From Myxococcales bacterium (lineage in GTDB: Bacteria > Myxococcota_A > UBA796 > SXON01): a stretch of DNA of 35,815 nucleotides. This document shows positions 15,453 to 23,249 of the stretch, one piece after another. Both the position numbers and the translations under genes were made by a program. The DNA is taken from the NCBI GenBank assembly GCA_009692605.1, contig SHYV01000014.1, positions 1 to 35,815 of the forward strand, written 5' to 3'. The stretch's first letter is position 1; each line of letters begins with the position of its first letter. Under the pieces are notes generated by a model. It had not been told where the DNA came from and did not search any database. It worked only from the letters and a program-made list of their open reading frames with translations.

Positions 15453-17551
15453 ATAGGGCTGGGGACTGAGCCTCGGTCCGGGGGCGGCGCTGTAGTCCGG
15501 AGCTCCAGCCACGTTCGCGCCTGTGAGCGGAGGCGAGGTGTGTCTCCGTGCTCGGCGAGCCAGAGCAGCGCGGGGCTGACCCGAGGGCTGCCAGCCGCTG
15601 CAGCAGCGAGCGCGTGCTCGGCGCCAGCTTCGGTCCGACCCGCTGCGAGGCAGGCGACCGCTGCATCTGCGGCGAGGTCTCGGGGGGTGGCCCCGCGCAA
15701 CACCCCGGCAGCAGCGTGGAGCAGGTCGCAGGCGCGCTCTGGCGGGAGGGAGCGCAGGGACACCGCCAGCGCGCTGAGCGCGGTGAGGTCGCCGGAGCGC
15801 AGGTCCTCCTCCGCTGCCCCCGCTGCTTCCTCCCAGCGTCCGAGGCGCTGGAGCGCCTCCGCGCGCGCGATGCGGACTTGCGGGGCGTGAAGACCGGCGA
15901 GCCCGACGTCGGGCAGGGCCGCGAGCGCCGCAGCAGCGTCCCCGTCACAGTCGAGCGCCAGGCGCGCTCGGCCCCAGGCCAGGAAGGTGGGGTCGCTGAA
16001 CCCGGCTAGGCTGGTGAGCTCGGCAGCGCCGGTGGCGCACGCCCGCTCGGTTAGCCAACGCTCCCCGCAGGGCCGAAAGCCCTCAAGCTCCGGCAGGCTC
16101 CCGTCCGAGACCCAGGTGCTCCAGTCCGGCTCCACCACGGCGAGGGTGAACTCGGGCGGCACCGAGCCGCAGGCGGCGGCGTCTCGGCCCAGGACAATCG
16201 CGGTGGCCCCAGTGCGCGCGATGGTGTTCAAGAGCGCGGTGGCGTCGATCTCGGCGAGGTAGAGCTCGGAGAAGGCCGGTCCGTCGAAGAGCAGCGGCAC
16301 GCGACTGTCGAGCGTGGGGTGCTGTTCGCCCCACCCGAAGAACCCCACGGCTGCGCCGGCGCTGTAGCCCGCCACGACCACGCGGGGCGGCCCGGTCGCC
16401 AGAGCGCGTGCTCCGGCCATTGGGTTGCTTCCGAGCAGCACCCCGGTCGGGCCCGGGGGGCCGAGCCCGTCCCAGGTCGCGGCCGCGCCGAGCGCGGTCG
16501 TGGCTGCGCCAAGGACCGCCCAGAGGGCGACGGGGATTCCCGCCGCCCGGTCTTCGCGTCCTGCACCGCGAAGCGCGACCAGCGCGGCGGCCCCCCGACA
16601 GGCCGGCCCGACCAGGACGATAGCACTCAAGGCGAGAAACCGGGCGGCGTTCAGCGGGAGCGCGAGCGCGATCGCCACGAGGCCAAGGTCCGGGATCGCC
16701 AGCGGCCTGATGAAGAGCCCGGCCGCAGCCAGCGCGACCAATACCAACCAGGCCGGGCCGGCCGGGCCGTGGGCCGGGTCGAGCCCCGCCCAGGTGAGGC
16801 CGCGGAGGTCCGCCACGCGATCGGACGCGAACCCGGTGCTGTGTGCGAGCAGGGACTCAACGAACCGGACCCCATAGGTCCCGGTGGTCAGGGTCAGCAG
16901 CAGCGCGCATACCAGCAGGCCGTCCCCGCGCCGCCTGTCTGCCTCTCGCCAGCGGGCGGCGTCCACGCCGGCCACCAGCACAAACACCGTCCCCATGAAG
17001 AACGAGCCATGAACCTGAGCCCACAGTACGCTCGCCAGCACGAGCGCCCCGGCGGCTCCGGCTCCGAGCCCGCTGGCCCGGCACCGCCAGCGCTGGGCGA
17101 GCAGGAGCGTCGCCGCGGCCAGGATCAGCGAAGCGACCTCGGGCCGCAGGCGCACCCGGGTGAGGACGGCGCACGCCGCCAGCCCACCGATGAACAGGGG
17201 CGCGGCGCCGGACCCGGAGCGTAGCGCGAGCGTGGCCACCCCCAAACCCGCGAGCCCCGCCAGCACGGCGCTCATCCCCACGAGCCCGGCGGCTCCGGCG
17301 GTCTTCCAGACCGCCCAGGCCGTCACCTCGAAGAGCCACTCGGGGGCGTGCGCCGCCGTGCCCTCCGGGACGTGCGCCATCGGCTCGGGGAAGCTGCGTG
17401 CGCCGGACTCCAGCACCGCGCGTCCGAGGCCGAGATGCCACCACGTGTCCGACTCAAACAGCGCGTGGGCGCCCGCTGCGGCGCAGATGACGGTGGTGGC
17501 GACCGCCCACAGGCTTCGGATCGGTCGGTGGGAAGCCGGCGGGTCGGACAC
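15449..17551 (-). CDS. Large polytopic membrane protein with DTWWHL motif and repeat-rich C-terminus
   Basis: A 700-aa protein of unknown exact function. TM1 lies at about 12-30 and is followed by ESDTWWHLGLGRAVLESG, a motif seen in bacterial GT-C-like or O-antigen-polymerase-like membrane proteins, then APEWLFEV. About ten more hydrophobic segments run to residue about 365. Residues 375-500 form a soluble domain (VVVAGYSAGAAVGFFGWG, then AIVLGRD). Residues 510-690 are Ala/Leu helical repeats of TPR style (QRLGRWEEAAGAAEEDL). The layout, with membrane part first and periplasmic TPR part last, resembles the glycosyltransferase at 28161. It starts at GTG 17551, 48 bases after the site-2 protease gene, and its stop overlaps the next start. 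Confidence 0.75.
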   Translation of the reverse strand: MSDPPASHRPIRSLWAVATTVICAAAGAHALFESDTWWHLGLGRAVLESGARSFPEPMAHVPEGTAAHAPEWLFEVTAWAVWKTAGAAGLVGMSAVLAGLAGLGVATLALRSGSGAAPLFIGGLAACAVLTRVRLRPEVASLILAAATLLLAQRWRCRASGLGAGAAGALVLASVLWAQVHGSFFMGTVFVLVAGVDAARWREADRRRGDGLLVCALLLTLTTGTYGVRFVESLLAHSTGFASDRVADLRGLTWAGLDPAHGPAGPAWLVLVALAAAGLFIRPLAIPDLGLVAIALALPLNAARFLALSAIVLVGPACRGAAALVALRGAGREDRAAGIPVALWAVLGAATTALGAAATWDGLGPPGPTGVLLGSNPMAGARALATGPPRVVVAGYSAGAAVGFFGWGEQHPTLDSRVPLLFDGPAFSELYLAEIDATALLNTIARTGATAIVLGRDAAACGSVPPEFTLAVVEPDWSTWVSDGSLPELEGFRPCGERWLTERACATGAAELTSLAGFSDPTFLAWGRARLALDCDGDAAAALAALPDVGLAGLHAPQVRIARAEALQRLGRWEEAAGAAEEDLRSGDLTALSALAVSLRSLPPERACDLLHAAAGVLRGATPRDLAADAAVACLAAGRTEAGAEHALAAAAAGSPRVSPALLWLAEHGDTPRLRSQARTWLELRTTAPPPDRGSVPSPM

Positions 17552-17599
17552 CGCGAAAGCCTACATCGAATTCGAAGCCCCGGACAGGTCGCCCGGAGA

Positions 17600-18259
17600 T
17601 CAGCCCATCGCGGCGCGAACCATGGCATCACCCAACATCCGCGCCCAGCCGCCGATGTCGATCCCGAAGAGCATCAGGCTGACCAGCAGCGCGGCGATCC
17701 CGAGCCCCGAACGGGCAGTGAGCCAGTTCCATGCTGGGCGCAGGGGGTCCGGGCAGAGCCACTCCACGACCCGACTTCCGTCGAGCGGGGGCACGGGCAG
17801 GAGGTTGAAGAGCGCCAGTGAGACGTTGAGGGCGATCGTCAACCCAAGAACGCTGCCGACCGGGCCACCGGCCTGGCCGGGCGCCACAGCCGCGGTGAGA
17901 GCGAGCAGTCCGGTGCAAACGACGGCGATGGCGGCGTTCGACACCGGCCCCGCCATCGCGGTGAACAGCATGCCGAAGCGTCCGTCTCCTCCTCCCCGGA
18001 AGTTCGCCGGGTTCACGGGCACTGGCTTGGCCCAGCCGAAGGGCAGCCCGAGCAGCGGAAGCAGGACGGTGCCGATCGGATCGATGTGAGCTGCAGGATC
18101 AAGCGTGAGTCGGCCCTCGCTCTCGGCCGTGTTGTCGCCGAGCCACGAGGCCGCTTGGGCGTGGCAGTACTCGTGAACGGACAACGACAGCACGAAGGGG
18201 ATCCAGAAGGTCAGTTTGTTAGCGAACCAGATGAACGCTGTCTGGACATCCGTGGACAT
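17600..18259 (-). CDS. Site-2 protease family (M50) intramembrane metalloprotease
   Basis: A 219-aa integral membrane zinc protease of the short M50 type. HEYCH at 29-33 in the first transmembrane segment gives two zinc ligands and the catalytic Glu, and D160 in NLLPVPPLDG is the third ligand. Four further hydrophobic segments are visible, and there is no PDZ or CBS domain. I chose ATG 18259 because it shares a base with the stop of the FtsH-like gene (TGATG); an in-frame start at 18289 would lie inside that gene. Short M50 enzymes of this type are widespread and mostly of unknown substrate. Tight coupling to an AAA+ ATPase suggests the ATPase pulls or presents membrane substrates, but this is inference. 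Confidence 0.92.
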   Translation of the reverse strand: MSTDVQTAFIWFANKLTFWIPFVLSLSVHEYCHAQAASWLGDNTAESEGRLTLDPAAHIDPIGTVLLPLLGLPFGWAKPVPVNPANFRGGGDGRFGMLFTAMAGPVSNAAIAVVCTGLLALTAAVAPGQAGGPVGSVLGLTIALNVSLALFNLLPVPPLDGSRVVEWLCPDPLRPAWNWLTARSGLGIAALLVSLMLFGIDIGGWARMLGDAMVRAAMG

Positions 18260-19767
18260 CAGGCGCTCTCCGTGCGGCTCTTCGCCCACGCATCCGGCCG
18301 GATTTCGTCGGCCATGCTGGTCCCGGCGAGCGCTTCGACGCCGCGTAGCTGACTCTTCGGGATCAGTCGGGCAACGACCCCGGCGGGTGCGCTCGGGACG
18401 ATCTTGACGTAGCTCGCGTCCGCCCAGACGATCCGCCCGTCGATCGTGCTGCCGTCGGCCAGCGCGAGACGCGCATGAACCTCACCGGAGGGCTGTGTGA
18501 ACTGGCTGGTGGATTCGACCAGCAGGGCGTCGAGCGCGTCGAACTTCCGCTCGATCTTTGAGGCGGACTCAAGGGCCCCAAGGAAGTCATCCACCGTGAT
18601 GGTCGCCGGCGCGGGGGCTGCGCTCCGGTCGGCCTTCCGGCTCCGTCGGACCGCCCGCATGCCGGCCTCGTTGCAGAGGTGTTCGAGGGTCGCCCCGGAG
18701 GCCCCGGGGGTCGCCTCGGCCACCAGTCGTAGGTCGAGTCCGGGCGTGAGCGGTTTGCCGCGGCAGTGAATCTTCAGGATCTGGGCTCGGGCGTTGACGT
18801 CGGGAAAACCGAGGGTCAGCCGAAGGTCGAAGCGCCCGGGGCGGAGCAGGGCCCGGTCGAGCACGTCCGAACGGTTGGTCGCGGCGATGACCACGAGGCG
18901 GGTGCTCGGCTCAAATCCGTCGAGGCAGACGAGCAGCTGGTTCAGCGTCTGCTCGCGCTCGTCGTGGGCGGTGCCGAGGCCCGATCCGCGGCGGCGACCG
19001 ACCGCGTCGATCTCGTCGATGAAGATGACGGCGGGTGACACCTTGCGAGCGGTCTCGAACAGGTCCCGGATCCGCGCGGCTCCCACACCCACGAACATCT
19101 CCACGAACTCGCTGGCGGAGATCACGAAAAACGGGGCTCCGGCTTCTCCCGCTACAGCCCGCGCCAGGAGGGTCTTGCCGCCGCCGGGCGGTCCCTCCAG
19201 CAGCACGCCTCGCGGTAGGCGTACGCCCGCGTTGGTCCATCGGGCCGGCTCCTTGAGGAAGTCCACGACGTCGCCGAGCGCCTCTTTGATCTCTTCGTGG
19301 CCGCCTACGTCGGCGAAGCGGGTCTGCTCCAGCCCGGGCTTGAGCTGCCGGGCGTTCGACCGGCGCATGTCGAAGATGGTCTTGCCCGCGGCCGTACCTG
19401 CCTGCTGCCGGCGTCGCAGCGCGTAGACCACGCCCACCAGCACCGCCAGACCGAGCACCGCCGGCAGGAGCCATGGAGCGGACGAGCGGTCCTCGTAGAC
19501 CGCGATCCCGCTGTCGTCGAGCCAGGCGAGGATGCCCTGATCTTCGGCGAAGCCGGACACCGTGTAGGCCACACCATCGCGAAGGTGGACGATCAGGTCG
19601 TCGCCCCCCACCTCGACTTCCAGAACCGCGCCACTCTGAACGTCGGCGATCAACGACTCGTAGCCCCGCGTTGGGGCGCTCGGGTCCATGACCGCGATGA
19701 CGCTGAGCAGCGCGAGCAGGCACAGGAGGAACAGCCAGACGAAAAAGGTTCGGACGCGCGGGTTCAC
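18259..19767 (-). CDS. FtsH-like membrane AAA+ ATPase lacking the M41 peptidase domain, with an Sm-like C-terminal domain
   Basis: From GTG 19767 it has 502 aa. TM1 is at about 8-26 after NPRVRTFF, then an FtsH-ext-like periplasmic region (about 30-105), TM2 at about 110-130 and an AAA+ module with Walker A GPPGGGKT (about 191-198), pore loop FVEMFVGVG (about 224-232), Walker B VIFIDEID (about 245-252) and the arginine-finger region LLRPGRFD (about 302-309). FtsH proteins then carry a HEAGH zinc peptidase of about 200 residues. Here the lid ends and is followed by about 75 residues, of which 428-476 (ARLALADGSTIDGRIVW, then LIPKSQLRGVE) resemble an Sm/LSM beta-barrel. No HExxH is present in any frame before the next gene. 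The longer frame to 20031 would overlap the divergent hydrolase gene and is rejected. It is coupled to the M50 protease by TGATG. Confidence 0.88.
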   Translation of the reverse strand: MNPRVRTFFVWLFLLCLLALLSVIAVMDPSAPTRGYESLIADVQSGAVLEVEVGGDDLIVHLRDGVAYTVSGFAEDQGILAWLDDSGIAVYEDRSSAPWLLPAVLGLAVLVGVVYALRRRQQAGTAAGKTIFDMRRSNARQLKPGLEQTRFADVGGHEEIKEALGDVVDFLKEPARWTNAGVRLPRGVLLEGPPGGGKTLLARAVAGEAGAPFFVISASEFVEMFVGVGAARIRDLFETARKVSPAVIFIDEIDAVGRRRGSGLGTAHDEREQTLNQLLVCLDGFEPSTRLVVIAATNRSDVLDRALLRPGRFDLRLTLGFPDVNARAQILKIHCRGKPLTPGLDLRLVAEATPGASGATLEHLCNEAGMRAVRRSRKADRSAAPAPATITVDDFLGALESASKIERKFDALDALLVESTSQFTQPSGEVHARLALADGSTIDGRIVWADASYVKIVPSAPAGVVARLIPKSQLRGVEALAGTSMADEIRPDAWAKSRTESA

Positions 19768-19809
19768 AACGGCCAACGTAGTCGCCCAGCGTTCCGGATA
19801 CACGTCGCC

Positions 19810-20772
19810 ATGATTGAGACCCGATGGAAGCTGCGTGGCATGTGGTTCGCCGGCCTGCGCTGGGAGGCTGATCCTGAAGGCGAGGATCTGACGGCTGCGG
19901 GGAGCGAGCCCACAGTATCCGTGTTCCTTCATGGTTATCTGGAGCAGGCTGGGTCCTGGGAGGGGGTCGCACAGGCGCTTCCTGGCCTGCGGATCGCGTT
20001 GGATCAGCGAGGGCATGGCCGCTCCGATCACAACCCTCCGGGAGCGAGCTACCTGTTCGCCGACTACGTCGCGGACGTGGACGCTCTGCTCGATGCGGTC
20101 TCACCCGATCGCGCTGTGCGGCTGGTCGGGCACTCGATGGGCGGCACGATCGCGACGCTCTACGCCGGCGCTCGCCCGGCTCGTGTGGCCTCTGTCGTCT
20201 GCCTAGACGGCCTCGGCCTTGCGGACGGCGTCACGGGCTCTGCGATCGTGGACAGCGACCCGGTGTCCGAGCGGATGGTCCGGTTTCTGGACGGCTCGCG
20301 AACCTCGGTGCCGCAGCATCGCCCGATGCCGGATCTGCTGGCCGCCGCCGCGCGCCTTCAGGCCACCCACCCCCGCATCGGCCCAGACTGGGCGCGTCGT
20401 CTGGCCGAGCGGGGCACCTCGCCAGCCCCGCCGGCGTCTGGCTCGCCCAGCTCGCCCGGCTCACGCGATGAGTCAGTGGTGTGGAGCTTCGACCCCGTGC
20501 ATCGGGTTCGGTCCCCCATCCCGTACCGGCACGCCCACCACATCCCCCTGCTTCGGCGCGTTCACTGCCCGGTGCTCTCACTGCACCCGCAATGGCCGGT
20601 GTTCGACACGGCCGATGTAGCGCTGCTCGAGCGGGAGATCCCCGACGTCCGGGTGGAGACCATCCCGAACACTTCGCACATGATGCCTCTGGAGGAACCC
20701 GCGTCGATCACGGCCCGGATTCTGGCCTTCTGGCGGGCGACGGCGCCCGCTCCGGGCTTCCGGTCACCTTGA
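19810..20772 (+). CDS. Alpha/beta-fold hydrolase
   Basis: A 320-aa serine hydrolase, probably an esterase or lipase-like enzyme acting on a small substrate. The oxyanion motif FLHGYLEQAGSW is followed by LDQRGHGRSDH, the nucleophile elbow GHSMGG and the catalytic His in NTSHMMPLEEP near the C-terminus; the acid is likely the Asp in WPVFDTADV. A Pro/Ser-rich insert (about residues 203-220) lies in the lid region. The start is ATG 19810; the frame upstream to 19297 is antisense to the FtsH-like gene. There is no Shine-Dalgarno, but a GATACA -10-like box ends seven bases before the ATG, so translation may be leaderless. It sits 42 bases from the divergent FtsH-like gene. Substrate unknown. Confidence 0.85.
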   Translation: MIETRWKLRGMWFAGLRWEADPEGEDLTAAGSEPTVSVFLHGYLEQAGSWEGVAQALPGLRIALDQRGHGRSDHNPPGASYLFADYVADVDALLDAVSPDRAVRLVGHSMGGTIATLYAGARPARVASVVCLDGLGLADGVTGSAIVDSDPVSERMVRFLDGSRTSVPQHRPMPDLLAAAARLQATHPRIGPDWARRLAERGTSPAPPASGSPSSPGSRDESVVWSFDPVHRVRSPIPYRHAHHIPLLRRVHCPVLSLHPQWPVFDTADVALLEREIPDVRVETIPNTSHMMPLEEPASITARILAFWRATAPAPGFRSP

Positions 20773-20797
20773 CGAAAAGGCTCCGACGGGGCATAAA
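20769..20797 (+). promoter_or_regulatory. Sigma-70-like promoter of the SDR-RidA-crotonase operon
   Basis: TTGACG at 20769-20774 and CATAAA at 20792-20797 are spaced by 17 bases. A start site is expected near 20804, only a few bases before the Shine-Dalgarno GGAG at 20806-20809. The -35 overlaps the stop codon of the hydrolase gene, so the operon probably has its own transcription start. Confidence 0.6.
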
Positions 20798-20817
20798 GGC
20801 GGGCCGGAGTTTTGTCG

Positions 20818-21564
20818 ATGGCGAATCGTAGACACGTTGTGATCACCGGTGGTGGTCGCGGAATTGGCGCGGAGATCGCAAGGCGCTTCGCAGCGTTGGG
20901 CGACCGCATTACCGTGATGTCGCGCACGCGGGACGAGGTCGAGAAGATCGCGGACGAGATCGGGGGCTACGGCGTCCGATGCGACGTTGGCGAGCCGGCG
21001 AGCGTCGAGGCCGCCTTCTTTGCGGCGGGCCCGGTGGACGTGCTGATCAACAACGCGGGGGTGGCGCGCTCCTCCCCGGTGTTGAAGACCGACGTGCGGG
21101 TCTGGGACGAACACCTCAAGGTGAACCTCACCGGCGCGTTCCTGTGCTCGCTCAAGGTGCTCCCGTTCATGGCGTCGCGCAGCAAGGGGCGCATCATCAA
21201 CGTGGCCAGCGTCGCGGGGCTCAAGGGCTACCCGTATCTGGCCGCCTACTGCGCCAGCAAGCACGGGCTCATCGGACTCACTCGCGCTCTGGCCGCCGAA
21301 TACGCGGATAAGGGCGTCACCGTCAACGCGATCTGCCCCGGGTACGTGGATTCGCCCCTGCTTACCGCGAGCATGGCGAACATCGTGGAGAAGACCGGTC
21401 GGTCGCTCGAAGACGTCAAGGCGGATCTGGAGGCCCAGAACCCGCAGAGCCGGTTCCTCGACGCGTCTGAGATCGCGTCGCTCGCGGTGTTCCTGGCGTC
21501 GGAGGACGCGAAGGGCATCAACGGCCAGTCGCTGTCGGTGTGCGGCGGCGCCCTGAACGTTTAG
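20818..21564 (+). CDS. SDR-family NAD(P)-dependent oxidoreductase
   Basis: A 248-aa classical short-chain dehydrogenase/reductase. TGGGRGIG near residue 10 binds the dinucleotide, and NNAG follows at about 78. The tetrad is Asn in KVNLTGAF, Ser in NVASVAG, and Tyr and Lys in YCASK. The C-terminal ICPGYVDSPLL and GQSLSVCGGALNV are typical. Relatives act on 3-hydroxyacyl-CoA, 3-hydroxybutyrate or cyclic alcohols. ATG 20818 with GGAG eight bases upstream is preferred over TTG 20812. It is followed by RidA and a crotonase, an arrangement like the lower part of the 2-aminobenzoyl-CoA (anthranilate/kynurenine) degradation clusters; this role is inferred from context. Confidence 0.88.
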   Translation: MANRRHVVITGGGRGIGAEIARRFAALGDRITVMSRTRDEVEKIADEIGGYGVRCDVGEPASVEAAFFAAGPVDVLINNAGVARSSPVLKTDVRVWDEHLKVNLTGAFLCSLKVLPFMASRSKGRIINVASVAGLKGYPYLAAYCASKHGLIGLTRALAAEYADKGVTVNAICPGYVDSPLLTASMANIVEKTGRSLEDVKADLEAQNPQSRFLDASEIASLAVFLASEDAKGINGQSLSVCGGALNV

Positions 21565-21574
21565 GACCGCGGGA

Positions 21575-21982
21575 ATGCCGGTCAATCGTGGCGCCGTCCA
21601 GCCCGAGGGGTGGATGCCGCCCCGGGGGTACTCCAACGGCTACATCGTTGGCGACGTGCTGTTCGTGGCCGGTCAGGTTGGCTGGGACGCGAACCTTCGG
21701 ATGGCGGAGGGTTTTGTGCCCCAGTTCGTTCAGGCGTTGCAGAACGTCCGTGCGGTGCTGGATGTCGCCAATGTGCCCGTAGAGAACGTTGGTAGGGTCA
21801 CGATTTACGTGACGGATAAGCATGCGTACATCGCCGCTTCCCGGGAGATCGGCCAGGCCTGGCGCGCCACGCTCGGTCGGCACTATCCGGCGATGACGCT
21901 CGTGCAGGTGGCCGACCTTTTGGAAGAGGGCGCCATGGTGGAGATCGAGGCGACCGCGGTGGTCTCGCGGACAGCGGGTTGA
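21575..21982 (+). CDS. RidA/YjgF-family protein, probable deaminase-like
   Basis: A 135-aa Rid-family protein. Typical parts are GDVLFVAGQVGWD, FVQALQNVRAVLDVANV, VGRVTIYVTDKHAYIA and the C-terminal MVEIEATAVV. Rid proteins form trimers and often hydrolyse reactive imines; that reaction uses an Arg just before the last strand (usual pattern xRSxVxV). Here the sequence reads PAMTLVQV, so the Arg is replaced by Met and classical imine deaminase activity is doubtful. It begins ten bases after the SDR stop and overlaps the crotonase start as TTGA. Related Rid proteins sit in aromatic amine degradation operons, possibly as aminomuconate-type deaminases. Confidence 0.85.
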   Translation: MPVNRGAVQPEGWMPPRGYSNGYIVGDVLFVAGQVGWDANLRMAEGFVPQFVQALQNVRAVLDVANVPVENVGRVTIYVTDKHAYIAASREIGQAWRATLGRHYPAMTLVQVADLLEEGAMVEIEATAVVSRTAG

Positions 21983-22809
21983 CCCTGCCGTTCACGGTGA
22001 CCCGCGATCAGGGTGTGACCACGATCACGCTCGATCGGGCCGATAAGCTCAACGCCTTGACGTTCGAGATCTACGCGGAGCTGGCGCTGTTCCTGCGGCG
22101 TGATGCGCTGCTGGAGAGCCGCTGGCAGGACCCGACGAGTCAGGGTGAGCGCTCGTGCCCTGGAACGCGCTGTCTCGTCATCACCGGGGCGGGCCGTGCC
22201 TTCTGCTCGGGCGGGGATGTCGACGACATCATCGGCGCGCTGTTCGCGCTGGATGCACCCGGCCTGCTCGCGTTCACCCGGATGACCGGCGACCTCGTGC
22301 GGGCGATGCGCTCGCATCCTGCACCGATCGTGGCCGCGGTGAACGGCGTCGCCGCGGGTGCCGGCGCGATCATCGCGATGGCCAGTGACCTGCGGATCGC
22401 CAGCGACAAGGGGCGGGTCAGCTTCCTTTTCAACAAGGTCGGCCTCTCGGGGGCCGACATGGGGGCGTGTCACCTGCTGCCGCGAATCGTCGGGCACGGC
22501 CGCGCTTCCGAGCTGCTCTACCTGGGAGACGTGATCGGCGCCGAGGAGGCCCTGCGCATCGGCTTCTTCAACCGGGTGTACCCCGCGGATCGGCTGATCG
22601 CAGAAGCAACAGCCGTCGCCCGTCGCATCGCCGAGGGGCCGCACTTCTCCAACACCGTCACCAAGGTGCAGCTGGAGCGGGAGATGGATGTGTCGTTGTC
22701 GGCCGCCATCGAGATGGAAGCGCAGGCACAGGCGCTTTGCATGATGCACCCTGACTTCCGCGAGGCCTTCGAGAGCTGGCGCGACAAGCGTGCGCCGCGG
22801 TTCAGGTGA
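21979..22809 (+). CDS. Enoyl-CoA hydratase/isomerase (crotonase) family protein with atypical active site
   Basis: A 276-aa crotonase-fold protein from TTG 21979, which overlaps the RidA stop. The oxyanion-hole segments AFCSGGDVDD and GVAAGAGAI are present, as are the LPRIVG loop and the C-terminal trimer helix. By alignment from memory with rat mitochondrial hydratase, the two catalytic glutamates (GGGCEL and PEILLG) correspond to Ile (GAGAII) and Phe (FLFNKVG), so ordinary hydration is unlikely. The GLSGADMGACHLLP segment supplies an Asp that may take over, as in other crotonase subfamilies. A 20-residue insert (about 41-62) is unusual. With SDR and Rid it probably handles a ring or amino-acyl-CoA intermediate. 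Confidence 0.88.
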   Translation: MTLPFTVTRDQGVTTITLDRADKLNALTFEIYAELALFLRRDALLESRWQDPTSQGERSCPGTRCLVITGAGRAFCSGGDVDDIIGALFALDAPGLLAFTRMTGDLVRAMRSHPAPIVAAVNGVAAGAGAIIAMASDLRIASDKGRVSFLFNKVGLSGADMGACHLLPRIVGHGRASELLYLGDVIGAEEALRIGFFNRVYPADRLIAEATAVARRIAEGPHFSNTVTKVQLEREMDVSLSAAIEMEAQAQALCMMHPDFREAFESWRDKRAPRFR

Positions 22810-22814
22810 GCACG

Positions 22815-22842
22815 TTGGGCGAGCATTTGGTTTCTTGATACT
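22815..22842 (+). promoter_or_regulatory. Candidate promoter for the tatA-malG pair
   Basis: TTGGGC at 22815-22820 and GATACT at 22837-22842 are separated by 16 bases in the 56-base gap after the crotonase gene. A transcript starting near 22849 would carry the Shine-Dalgarno GGAG at 22856-22859, six bases before GTG 22866. The match to consensus is moderate. Confidence 0.4.
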
Positions 22843-22865
22843 CCCCGCCCGTTCCGGAGTCCCCC

Positions 22866-23249
22866 GTGCATATGCCCAGCGTGGCCACCTTGATGGTGGT
22901 GCTCGTCATCCTGATGATGTTTTTCGGCGTTGGCAAGCTGCCGGACGTGCTCAAGCAGTTCGGAAAGGGGGTCAAGGAGTTCAAGGATGCGTCCGAGGGC
23001 CTGACCCGCAAGGGCAAGGGTACGCTGCGTGACGAGCCGGGGGGGGACGAGCCCGAGGAGGACGAGGACGACGGTGAGCGGGCGGCGGTCGAGGAGTTCA
23101 AGCGCAAGCGCAAGGCGTCCAAGCAGTTGACGGCCGGCCCGGGGACTGCGTCATCGCCGGCACGGGTGGCCGACCGTGTTCCCGTCGGGGACGACGCCGA
23201 TGGGAGCGGCGACAACGACGACGCAGGCTCCACCCCGCGTTCGAGGTAG
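22866..23249 (+). CDS. TatA/TatE-like twin-arginine translocase subunit with an acidic tail
   Basis: A 127-aa membrane-anchored protein. One N-terminal transmembrane helix (about residues 5-20) is followed by the TatA hinge FFGVGKLPDVLKQFGKGVKEFKD, split here as FGVGKLPDVL and KQFGKGVKEF, the amphipathic helix that lines the translocation site. From about residue 55 the tail is very acidic (EPEEDEDDGE) and then disordered. TatA oligomers form the pore for folded proteins carrying twin-Arg signals. No tatB or tatC is nearby. GTG 22866 has GGAG six bases upstream; ATG 22872 is two codons later. The stop shares a base with the MalG start, an unusual pairing. Confidence 0.85.
   Translation: MHMPSVATLMVVLVILMMFFGVGKLPDVLKQFGKGVKEFKDASEGLTRKGKGTLRDEPGGDEPEEDEDDGERAAVEEFKRKRKASKQLTAGPGTASSPARVADRVPVGDDADGSGDNDDAGSTPRSR

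Noticed and set aside
19297-19809. Longer N-terminus for the alpha/beta hydrolase
   Set aside because: The 171 extra residues are antisense to the FtsH-like ATPase and show no hydrolase sequence.
19768-20031. Longer N-terminus for the FtsH-like protein
   Set aside because: It would overlap the 5' part of the divergent hydrolase gene and lacks the hydrophobic start expected; NPRVRTFF followed by TM1 fits the family from GTG 19767.
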